From Bacteroidales bacterium (GTDB lineage: Bacteria; Bacteroidota; Bacteroidia; Bacteroidales; UBA932): a stretch of 34,516 bases of DNA. The position numbers and the translations under genes were made by a program. The stretch is from assembly GCA_023227835.1 (NCBI GenBank), contig JALOCI010000030.1:1-34516 (forward strand). The letters run 5' to 3'. Shown piece after piece: positions 24,250-31,958 of the stretch. The notes under the pieces were generated by a model, which saw only the letters and a program-made list of their open reading frames with translations, did not search any database and had not been told where the DNA came from. Positions within the stretch are counted from its first letter, which is position 1; each line of letters begins with the position of its first letter.

Positions 24250-26178
24250 ATGAAAGAAACATTATTTGCATTGCTTCTTGAAGATGCGCCGCGAGATGCT
24301 GAGCTGCTGAGAGAATTCCTGATTGATGAGGGATATGATGTCAGATTGGATATTGTTGAATGTGAAAGAGATTATGTTGAAAGGATAACTAACGGCAAAT
24401 ATAATATTATATATGCTGACTTTACATTGCCTGGATTCACCGGTCAGGAGGCTCTTAATTATTCTTTGAAAATTTGTCCTGACACACCATTTATCTGCAT
24501 ATCCGGAACTATTGGTGAAGACAGGGCCGTGGAGCTGGTAAAGCTGGGGGCAACAGATTATGTGCTAAAAAACAGGATGGAGAGACTCTCCTTTGTCACA
24601 AGACGAGCTTTGGATGCGTCGCGCCATCTTGAGAAATTCAGAAAATCTGAAATAGAGGCGAAAACAAACAGAAATTTGCTACAAGCGGTTATTAACAACG
24701 CACTGGATCCGATATATATCAAGGATACTGATGGTAAATATCTGCTTTTCAATACGGCTGCTGAGAGACTAACAGGCAAAAAGAAAGCAGATATTATCGG
24801 AAAGAACGATTTTGCAGTTTTAAACAGTAAAGATGCCCAAAAAATAACAGAGGACGACAGAAGGGTGTTCGACGGGAATTCTCCTATATCATACGAAGAG
24901 AGTCTGCTTTTTGATGATGGGAAGGTTCACTTCTTTCATACGATTAAGTACCCGATTTATGATGAACAAGGCAATCTTACAGGATTGTCCGGAATATCAA
25001 GAGATATCACTGAGAAGAAATTCATTGAGGAGGAGTTGGTAAGGGCAAAAGAAAAAGCAGAAGAGGGAGATCGCCTCAAAAGTGCCTTTCTGCAGAATAT
25101 TTCACACGAGATAAGGACACCGATGAATGCTATAATTGGTTTTTCTCGACTGCTTAAAGATCCGGATACAGACAGAGAAAAGAGTGTCGCTTATGCTGAA
25201 ATAATATCAAACAGCAGTGAACAACTGCTTTCAATAATAACTGATATAATAAGTATATCAACCATAGAAGCGGGTCAGGAGAGAGTTGTTATAAAACCTT
25301 GTGACATAGGTGATATTTTTGAAGCGTTGAATACAAAACTCTCATTGTTGGCAAAGAAAAAGGGGTTGACTTTTAATTCAGAAATCTCTTTACCTGTTGA
25401 TGGTCGGAAAATATTGAGTGACAATAATAAGATTACCCGGATACTTGTTAATATTATTGGTAACGCCATAAAATTTACAAAAAAGGGTCATGTGAAATAT
25501 GGTTGTCAACTGCAAGGTGCTATGCTAGAGTTCTATGTTGAGGATACCGGCGTCGGGATTTCTGAGGAGAAATTTGAAGATATTTTCAAAAGATTCAGAC
25601 AGGCAAATACAGATATTGCCGGAAATTATGGCGGGTCAGGTCTTGGACTTACTATTGCAAAAGCATACGTCTCATTACTGGGTGGAAAAATCTGGCTAAA
25701 ATCGGTAATGGAAAAGGGAACAACCTTCTTTTTTACAATTCCTTACGAACAATCTCCGGTATCTGTTGAATCTCAAGCTGTGAAAATCAGCAATGCGAAA
25801 CTTATGACGGTTTCTAATGTCAGCATTTTGATTGCTGAGGATGAAGAGTCAAATTATCTTCTTTTAAAGGAGTTTCTTAAAGATTATGACATTAATCTTA
25901 TATGGGCAAGAAACGGAGAGGAGGCAATCAATATATGTAGAGACAGAAAAGAAATATTTCTTGTTATCATGGATATTAAAATGCCGGTCATTGACGGGCT
26001 TAGAGCAACGAGAGATATTAAACGTCTCAGACCGGAGCTCCCGGTGATTGCTTATACCGCATATAGCAGCGATGCGGATGTGAAAAAGGCCATGTCATGC
26101 GGTTGCTGCGGGTTTATGAGTAAACCTATATCAAAAGACCAGCTCTGCAAGATTGTTATGGAGCATTTGCGGGGCTGA
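24250..26178 (+). CDS. Cytosolic hybrid histidine kinase: REC-PAS-HisKA-HATPase-REC
   Basis: A 642-residue soluble kinase with no membrane span. First receiver 1-120 (Glu11-Asp12, phosphoacceptor Asp57, Lys107); PAS about 140-255; phosphoacceptor His286 in Ser-His-Glu-Ile-Arg-Thr-Pro-Met; ATPase with N-box Asn401/Asn405, Asp432-Thr-Gly-Val-Gly and Gly462-Ser-Gly-Leu-Gly; second receiver about 522-640 (Glu530-Asp531, phosphoacceptor Asp575, Lys625). An oddity is Cys617, Cys619 and Cys620 just before the beta-5 strand in the second receiver, where receivers usually have Ala-Gly-Cys or similar. The receiver at the front suggests input from another kinase, most likely the CHASE8 one, so the operon could form a multi-step relay. 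No DNA-binding or enzymatic output domain is present. Confidence 0.93.
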   Translation: MKETLFALLLEDAPRDAELLREFLIDEGYDVRLDIVECERDYVERITNGKYNIIYADFTLPGFTGQEALNYSLKICPDTPFICISGTIGEDRAVELVKLGATDYVLKNRMERLSFVTRRALDASRHLEKFRKSEIEAKTNRNLLQAVINNALDPIYIKDTDGKYLLFNTAAERLTGKKKADIIGKNDFAVLNSKDAQKITEDDRRVFDGNSPISYEESLLFDDGKVHFFHTIKYPIYDEQGNLTGLSGISRDITEKKFIEEELVRAKEKAEEGDRLKSAFLQNISHEIRTPMNAIIGFSRLLKDPDTDREKSVAYAEIISNSSEQLLSIITDIISISTIEAGQERVVIKPCDIGDIFEALNTKLSLLAKKKGLTFNSEISLPVDGRKILSDNNKITRILVNIIGNAIKFTKKGHVKYGCQLQGAMLEFYVEDTGVGISEEKFEDIFKRFRQANTDIAGNYGGSGLGLTIAKAYVSLLGGKIWLKSVMEKGTTFFFTIPYEQSPVSVESQAVKISNAKLMTVSNVSILIAEDEESNYLLLKEFLKDYDINLIWARNGEEAINICRDRKEIFLVIMDIKMPVIDGLRATRDIKRLRPELPVIAYTAYSSDADVKKAMSCGCCGFMSKPISKDQLCKIVMEHLRG

Positions 26179-26211
26179 TCTTTTTATTTAAGAGTTATTA
26201 TCTTCAGACTG

Positions 26212-28479
26212 TTATCTTCTGTATGTTGATCCGGAAGAGCTTGATTGTCGTGTTTTATCTTTCTTTTCAGTATTGTTCCCGCCGGAGTTGTTTTTATTCT
26301 CACTCTTCTTTTCGGATTCATCTCTTTTTTTATTGACAGTGTTGTCTCTGGGAGACTCTTTCCTTGGTTGAGTATTCTGATACTGATTACGTTTGTTGTT
26401 TAATGTCTCTGTATTCTTGGTGCTCCTCTCCCTCGAGCCGTTTGGTCCGTTTATTTCTCTGTTGGATTTATCCGGATTCTGTGCAGGATTTTCCCTTCTA
26501 ATCTGTGACCCTGGTCTGGCGCTGTTGTTCCCACTTCTGGGCGGATTCCTTCTTACCGGATCTGTCTGGTTTCCCTGGTTATTTCCCGTCCCTGGTTTGT
26601 AAACATTTCTCTTGTCATCAGTATTTCCGTTATTCGGGATTCTTGAAGTATTTGGCTCTCTTCTGTATGTTGAACCCGAAACCCTTCTCTGTTCATTCCC
26701 TTTTTTATTATATATATTGTTATGAGCTCTGTCGTCCCGGGGATTGTTTTTATAATCATTCTTTTGACTCCTTGGCCTTTCTGGAGATAACTCTCTTCTG
26801 TCACCAGGACTATATCCGGTATAATGGTCATGCCGATATCCGACAGGCCCCCAATATCCATGGTTGTGTTTGTGAAAATGATTGTCGAATCTTATCCAGT
26901 TTATGCCTCCAAAAGCTGTTCCGTAAGAAAATCCCCAACCGGTGAAAGGATTGTAATGAACATTAAATCCATATGTAAGGGGTCTTGGAAAATACTGAGA
27001 CCTGTACCATGGCCTGTATCTGTACCCTGTGCCGTAGTATACACATCCTCTGTATGTATAATTGTGAGTATAACCTGGATAATAACCGATTCTTACTACA
27101 TACGGGGTATAGTCATATATAAAAACATACTTTACATTGTACAGAGGGCTGTCCGGAGGGATTGACATGAACTCGGCAGGAATATTTACAGAGACCTCCC
27201 AAGGCCCGTATGGATTGTTACTTTCGAACCATACGGCATCATCACAGCAGTAGTAGGTGCCGTTATAGTAAATTACAGCCTTGTCCGTGTTGACAGCATA
27301 CTTTAGCTTTGTGCCCCGTATATAATCAAATACCGGATTCCCGTCATAATATATGTCAAGTTGGACTCTTCCACGCCTTATTTCTGCTGTTTGCGGGATT
27401 TTAGTCTCCAGGACAGCCTCCATTGCCTCTCTTGTGCCGGCAATACTGGAAAGAACATTATTAACTGGCGAGTCTTCCGGAATTAAGCGGAAATCATCAG
27501 GCAGGGCGTCAGGTGGAACAAAAGTCCAGTTGTCTGACATAAGGTTTCTTGATCGGTACCATCTTCCTGATACCAGTACATAGTAGAGCTGAGAGTTTAT
27601 ATCCATCAGTATATCATCATCACTGTTTGTAACATAAAGAAGAGATGTATTCCTGACAGGAGAGAATCTAGGGGCACCGTTAGAGGATAAAAGCTCTGCA
27701 GGATGGGTGCGGATTATAATACCCGATGGGGCACTGCTCTGGTTAATTGGCTCATTATCGGAAGACCCCATTTTCTCTGCTTTTATAACCTTTGTCGGGA
27801 CATTACTTGTAAGTCTCCATCCTTCAAATATTGAACGTGATGAATACCAATAATTGCCTCCGTTAAGATAAAAGAGATCGGTGTCTGGATCCATAACTAT
27901 GAAAAATGGAGTGTTCACAACATATTTCAGATTTGTACCATCTACTTTCTTAAGAATGGGATCTCCGTCAATTAATACAAGAGCGGTGGGTTTTGTAACA
28001 AATATTATCTCAGGAGCTTCGTTGTAAAGCTGTTCGGATTCGGAGAGCTGGTTCTTTTCAAGCCCTGCTGTGAGCTCATCCATTGACATCACCAAATCCC
28101 ATTTCGGAAACTCTCTCTCTATAATTGAGTTCATTCTCGAGATTTCGTTGTTATCCAGCCCGGGGAATTTGTTGGCCACTATATCTATATCAAGAAGCCT
28201 TACATGACTTTCGTCGCGGTCGGCAGCTGTATTGCAAACATACCAGATTGCTCCGTATACCTCATCTTTGCTCCCAGGTGTCTCAATTATTACGGCAGAG
28301 CTGCATTCCATCCTGTCTCTGTCCAACAACTCAATCTCAGGTTGAAAAATTGTAATCTTGCCACTTGAAGTTATAATTTCTATGGGCCAGTTTCTGGCTT
28401 GAGCAGCATTTGTCGTTGAAAAAAATAGAATAATTGACAAAGCAAATATCATCGTTGATTTGATAGTCAAAGGTTTCAT
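26212..28479 (-). CDS. Large exported protein with three repeats and a basic low-complexity tail
   Basis: A 755-residue protein of the group often labelled carbohydrate-binding family V/XII-like (from memory); the function is not established. Signal peptide 1-28. Three related modules lie at about 164-230, 256-325 and 386-445, each with a Val/Ala-Asn-Thr strand, a Tyr-rich hairpin (Leu-Phe-Tyr-Leu, Leu-Tyr-Tyr-Val, Tyr-Tyr-Asn-Gly-Thr-Tyr-Tyr) and a Trp-Tyr/Trp-Phe-Ser/Arg-Ser segment ending in Trp-x-Leu/Val/Phe and Pro. Residues about 455-580 are rich in Tyr, Gly, His and Trp. The last 175 residues are rich in Asn, Arg, Lys, Pro, Ser and Gly with no fold. The motif SGSTYRR occurs near 640 and again at the very C-terminus. 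It lies 77 bases after the SIMPL gene. Confidence 0.7.
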   Translation of the reverse strand: MKPLTIKSTMIFALSIILFFSTTNAAQARNWPIEIITSSGKITIFQPEIELLDRDRMECSSAVIIETPGSKDEVYGAIWYVCNTAADRDESHVRLLDIDIVANKFPGLDNNEISRMNSIIEREFPKWDLVMSMDELTAGLEKNQLSESEQLYNEAPEIIFVTKPTALVLIDGDPILKKVDGTNLKYVVNTPFFIVMDPDTDLFYLNGGNYWYSSRSIFEGWRLTSNVPTKVIKAEKMGSSDNEPINQSSAPSGIIIRTHPAELLSSNGAPRFSPVRNTSLLYVTNSDDDILMDINSQLYYVLVSGRWYRSRNLMSDNWTFVPPDALPDDFRLIPEDSPVNNVLSSIAGTREAMEAVLETKIPQTAEIRRGRVQLDIYYDGNPVFDYIRGTKLKYAVNTDKAVIYYNGTYYCCDDAVWFESNNPYGPWEVSVNIPAEFMSIPPDSPLYNVKYVFIYDYTPYVVRIGYYPGYTHNYTYRGCVYYGTGYRYRPWYRSQYFPRPLTYGFNVHYNPFTGWGFSYGTAFGGINWIRFDNHFHKHNHGYWGPVGYRHDHYTGYSPGDRRELSPERPRSQKNDYKNNPRDDRAHNNIYNKKGNEQRRVSGSTYRREPNTSRIPNNGNTDDKRNVYKPGTGNNQGNQTDPVRRNPPRSGNNSARPGSQIRRENPAQNPDKSNREINGPNGSRERSTKNTETLNNKRNQYQNTQPRKESPRDNTVNKKRDESEKKSENKNNSGGNNTEKKDKTRQSSSSGSTYRR

Positions 28480-28556
28480 GATAATGTTGTTTTATTGACT
28501 ATTCCTGTTCAAAATTCGGGCCATAAACCACCTATAGTTTCTTGTGTCAGAACGGC

Positions 28557-29288
28557 CTATTTGACCCGGTATACTAGCTTCATGGTTATGGATGCCGTTT
28601 TCTCCCGTGAAGATGTGTTGAAGGTTCCTCCCCATGAGTACTCTTCGGTGGAATTCTGTCCTGTTATCTGGATTATTCCCATTTGGGCGGTAACAAGTTT
28701 CCCGATAGAACTGCCTGATTTTTCAGCAATCTTCTCTGCTCTCTGCCTTGCATCCTCAGTGGCTTCTGAAACAAGTTCCAGTTTCAAATCCGCAAGTTTC
28801 GTGTAATAGTATCTTGGAGGCTTTGAATTAAACTGTACACCATCATTTATAAGCTCTGTAATGTTTCTTGAAAGCTCTTCAATTTTCTCAATATCCCTTG
28901 ATGTTATCTGGATTGATTGAGTCAGCTTGTATCCTGTGAAATCTTCACCCAAATATTCTCCTGAAGGAGAGTATTTTCTTTTAACCTGTTCGTTAATCTC
29001 AATAGCACTGAATACGATATCTTTCTTCTCGATTCCGTTTTTTTTCAGATACTCTCCAATCAGTTCCTTGTCCTTATTCAATTCAAATGATGCGCTCTTG
29101 AGGTCAGATCTTACCTTGGAGAAAAATCCCTCCCAGACGATTAAATCAGATGTGAAATTTTTTTCACTCAATCCTGTAACGGAAATTTGTCTTTCAGCCT
29201 GACTTCTTTTTACATAAGCATTTCCAAGAATAATTGCGGCAATTACTATAGCGGCAGATATAAGAATATATTTGTAAATGTTTTTCAT
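28557..29288 (-). CDS. SIMPL-domain (DUF541) membrane-anchored protein
   Basis: A 243-residue protein with one N-terminal membrane anchor or uncleaved signal (7-24) and a SIMPL/DUF541 domain, the family of BP26 and YggE. The opening Ile-Ser-Val-Thr-Gly-Leu-Ser-Glu-Lys-Asn-Phe is where this family usually has Val-x-Gly-x-Gly; helical segments follow, and a Glu-Ala-Thr-Glu-Asp-Ala-Arg-Gln-Arg-Ala-Glu-Lys-Ile-Ala block stands in the conserved central helix. The biochemical role of the family is unknown; links to oxidative stress and to channel-like oligomers have been reported. It starts 11 bases after the glycerol dehydrogenase gene and is likely in the same transcript. Confidence 0.88.
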   Translation of the reverse strand: MKNIYKYILISAAIVIAAIILGNAYVKRSQAERQISVTGLSEKNFTSDLIVWEGFFSKVRSDLKSASFELNKDKELIGEYLKKNGIEKKDIVFSAIEINEQVKRKYSPSGEYLGEDFTGYKLTQSIQITSRDIEKIEELSRNITELINDGVQFNSKPPRYYYTKLADLKLELVSEATEDARQRAEKIAEKSGSSIGKLVTAQMGIIQITGQNSTEEYSWGGTFNTSSREKTASITMKLVYRVK

Positions 29289-29299
29289 AAATGATTGTT

Positions 29300-30400
29300 T
29301 TAATATTGTTTCTTTCTCAAAAGACCGGTAGCATCGGCAGCAATCATTGCTGCAACAACGCGTTCAGGTTGAATATCACAGGCCTCATGGTGAATGCTCT
29401 CCTCAGGCCGGCATGTCGCAATCGCAACTTTCATTAGATCATCATAACAGACATCATTCATATTAATCTCTCTGAAAGTGGTCGGAAGTCCTATATTTTC
29501 ACAAAACTGATAAACGGTTTCTGTCTCAAACGGGTCATTGTCTGTAAGGTGCAAAGATGCCAAAAGCCCGAACGCGACCTTTTCGCCATGATATAAACCG
29601 TGAGTCTGTTCCAGGGCTGTCAATCCATTGTGTATGGCATGCGCGGCACCCAGCCCGGAACTTTCAAAACCGATTCCGCTCAGTAATATGTTTGCCTCAA
29701 CAACATGGTTGAAAGCAGGTGTTATGATGTGGTTGTCATTAGCCGTTTTTGCAGACATCCCATATTTAAGCAGAGTTTCATAACACAATTTTGCAATACT
29801 TAAACCTGTGAGTGTGCTATATCCTCCGCAGGCATTTTCTGAATTTGTCCGTTCACAGGATCTTGCCTCAAACCATGTTGCTAATGCGTCTCCCATGCCT
29901 GATACCAGAAAACGTGAGGGAGCGGCTGATATTATTTTTGTGTCGACAAGTACTACCTGAGGATTCAATTTCTGATAATATACATAATCGAAAACCCCAT
30001 TTTGAGAGTAGACTACAGCACAACCACTGCAAGGGGCATCCGTCGATGCTATCGTTGGAGCTACTATTACAGGTATTCCCGTCTTATCGGCAGCAATTTT
30101 TGCGGTATCAATCGTTTTCCCGCCTCCCATTCCGATGATTACATCCAGTTTCTCACTTCGGATAACAGCGCAGACTCTCTCAACCTCCTTTTCCGAACAC
30201 TCACCGGAAAATTCGCTGATTATGAGTGATTCTTTCCACTCACTGAATGTAGTATACTGAGGAAGTATGTTTTTTATAACCGTCGGAGATGCTAAAATTA
30301 GCCCTTTATTACCCAGTAATTTAATTAGTTCAGGTAAACGGGCCACTGCACCTTCTGCCTGAATGTATTTTCCCGGAAAAACTGCTTTAAATGGTTTCAT
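29300..30400 (-). CDS. gldA: Glycerol dehydrogenase (iron-type alcohol dehydrogenase family)
   Basis: Catalyses NAD+-dependent oxidation of glycerol to dihydroxyacetone. The 366-residue chain shows the GldA opening Phe-Pro-Gly-Lys-Tyr-Ile-Gln-Ala, the cofactor loop Gly-Met-Gly-Gly-Gly-Lys-Thr-Ile-Asp, Pro-Thr-Ile-Ala-Ser-Thr-Asp-Ala-Pro, and three metal-ligand regions: Gly-Met-Gly-Asp-Ala, Ala-Ala-His-Ala-Ile-His-Asn-Gly and Tyr-His-Gly-Glu-Lys-Val-Ala. The start is ambiguous: ATG 30400 (MKPFKAV) follows the usual style, while ATG 30406 overlaps the antiporter stop as ATGA, and a TTG at 30424 extends further. Either ATG implies translational coupling to the antiporter. It is probably used for glycerol or related triol metabolism, or for reduction of dihydroxyacetone-like carbonyls. 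Confidence 0.9.
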   Translation of the reverse strand: MKPFKAVFPGKYIQAEGAVARLPELIKLLGNKGLILASPTVIKNILPQYTTFSEWKESLIISEFSGECSEKEVERVCAVIRSEKLDVIIGMGGGKTIDTAKIAADKTGIPVIVAPTIASTDAPCSGCAVVYSQNGVFDYVYYQKLNPQVVLVDTKIISAAPSRFLVSGMGDALATWFEARSCERTNSENACGGYSTLTGLSIAKLCYETLLKYGMSAKTANDNHIITPAFNHVVEANILLSGIGFESSGLGAAHAIHNGLTALEQTHGLYHGEKVAFGLLASLHLTDNDPFETETVYQFCENIGLPTTFREINMNDVCYDDLMKVAIATCRPEESIHHEACDIQPERVVAAMIAADATGLLRKKQY

Positions 30401-30402
30401 AA

Positions 30403-31869
30403 TCATTGTTTTATATTTACACAATCAAATACCTGACTGAGTGAGTCTATGTTTTCTGACAGCAAGAATAATCTGTCTCCCTTTTCCAGTTTTGTAGCTC
30501 CTGTAGGTATAAAGTATTTGCCATCTCTCTCTATTGTTGATATTACAATTGTTGTTGGCCATCCGAGTTGAACAATTTTTTTGCCGGCAGCAGGACATCC
30601 CTCTTTAACCGTTACTTCCGTAAGTACAGATTTAAGGCTCTCTGTAAATTCGATTTCACTTTTATTTCTTGGTTTAAGATTTGCCGGAAGCGTCAGGTGA
30701 AGCCATCCGGCAACTTTTGCGAGGGAGGTACCTTGTATGACAACCGATGTCAGGGAAACAAAGAAAACTATGTTGAAAATAGTTCCGGCCTTGTCTGCAC
30801 CTGCAAGGAGCGGATATGTTGCAAAAACAATTGGTACGGCTCCTCTGAGCCCTCCCCATGACAAGAACAGTTTCACGCGTGAATTTATCTTAAACGGGGC
30901 AAGAGATATGAAAATACTGAGCGGTCTTGCAACAAGTATGAGAAAGCCAGCAATCAGCATGCCTATTCCCATGACTTGTATCAGCTGGCTTGGAAGAACA
31001 AGCAGCCCGAGTGTGAGAAACAGAATTATCTGCATCAGCCAGGCAAAGCTGTCAAATGATTTGAGTATCTTTTTCTTGTGAATAACATCGTGATTACCAA
31101 TGTATATGGCACAAATGTAAACTGCCAGAAACCCATTGCCCATAAGGAAGTCTGTGAGTGAGAAACTGAAAAACATGATTGCAATTACCAAAGCTATGTA
31201 CAGGCCCTCATAGTCAAACCTTATTCTGTTAATTACCATTGTTCCAACCATACCTATGACCAGACCAAATGCACCTCCAAGAATAAGATCTTTTGAGAAT
31301 AATGTTACTATCTCAGCAACGCTTGAGTTCTGGTGCATTACTAATCCTGTGCAGATAAGCGTCATCACATAAGCCATCGGGTCATTGCTCCCGCTTTCCA
31401 GCTCCAGTATTGATCTTATGTTCCCTTTTAAGGCAAGATTCCTGGATCTTAATATTGAGAACACAGATGCGGAGTCTGTTGATGAGACAATAGATCCGAG
31501 AAGAAGTGCCTCAATATATGTAAAATCTGTTATCAGCCATACAAAGAGAGCTATAGAAAAGGCTGTTATCAATACTCCTGCCGTAGATAGAAGCACACCT
31601 TGCCACAAGACCGGTCTGACATGGTTCCAATCCGTGTCGAGACCTCCTGAAAATAATATGCAGCACAAAGCAACCACTCCAATAAACTGAGTCGTCTTCG
31701 GATTGCTGAAAAGTATGCCTCCGATACCTTCTGATCCGGCAAGCATACCCACTGAAATAAAAAGGATTATCACAGGAACGCCTAATCTGCTGGATGTTTT
31801 CCCGGCGAAAAGAGATATAAAAAGTAAAATTGATCCTACCAGAAGGATGTTATGATACGTGAGATCCAT
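30403..31869 (-). CDS. Potassium/proton antiporter of the CPA1 family with TrkA-C domain (CvrA/NhaP2-like)
   Basis: A 488-residue inner-membrane cation/proton antiporter. About twelve hydrophobic spans cover 1-385. The catalytic region Ser-Ser-Thr-Asp-Ser-Ala-Ser-Val-Phe (about 138-146) and Glu-Leu-Glu-Ser-Gly-Ser-Asn-Asp-Pro-Met-Ala (about 165-175) contain the Asp pair expected of CPA1 transporters. The last ~85 residues form a soluble TrkA-C/RCK-C regulatory domain (Thr-Val-Lys-Glu-Gly-Cys-Pro, then Leu-Glu-Lys-Gly-Asp-Arg-Leu-Phe-Leu-Leu-Ser). The layout and length fit the K+/H+ type rather than a pure Na+/H+ exchanger, but the ion cannot be proven from sequence. It is the first gene of a cluster with gldA and the SIMPL gene and is divergent from the AmmeMemo gene. 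Confidence 0.9.
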   Translation of the reverse strand: MDLTYHNILLVGSILLFISLFAGKTSSRLGVPVIILFISVGMLAGSEGIGGILFSNPKTTQFIGVVALCCILFSGGLDTDWNHVRPVLWQGVLLSTAGVLITAFSIALFVWLITDFTYIEALLLGSIVSSTDSASVFSILRSRNLALKGNIRSILELESGSNDPMAYVMTLICTGLVMHQNSSVAEIVTLFSKDLILGGAFGLVIGMVGTMVINRIRFDYEGLYIALVIAIMFFSFSLTDFLMGNGFLAVYICAIYIGNHDVIHKKKILKSFDSFAWLMQIILFLTLGLLVLPSQLIQVMGIGMLIAGFLILVARPLSIFISLAPFKINSRVKLFLSWGGLRGAVPIVFATYPLLAGADKAGTIFNIVFFVSLTSVVIQGTSLAKVAGWLHLTLPANLKPRNKSEIEFTESLKSVLTEVTVKEGCPAAGKKIVQLGWPTTIVISTIERDGKYFIPTGATKLEKGDRLFLLSENIDSLSQVFDCVNIKQ

Positions 31870-31904
31870 TCAGTATTATAATAAATCACTTAAAGATAAT
31901 TATA

Positions 31905-31921
31905 ATTACAAATTTTGTAAT
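31905..31921. promoter_or_regulatory. 17-base palindrome in a divergent gap, possible operator
   Basis: ATTACAAA and TTTGTAAT flank a single T, a perfect dyad, in the 89-base gap between the antiporter gene (minus) and the MEMO/AMMECR1 gene (plus). The position suits an operator for either gene. The region is very AT-rich, so chance is possible. Confidence 0.3.
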
Positions 31922-31958
31922 AAATAACTATCTTGTAAATTCTAAAAAACTAATTAAT

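Noticed and set aside
26505..26945. Overlapping open frames on both strands within the tail of the repeat protein
   Set aside because: They arise from the biased codons of the low-complexity tail; the minus-strand 755-residue frame has the signal peptide and repeats that make it the real gene.
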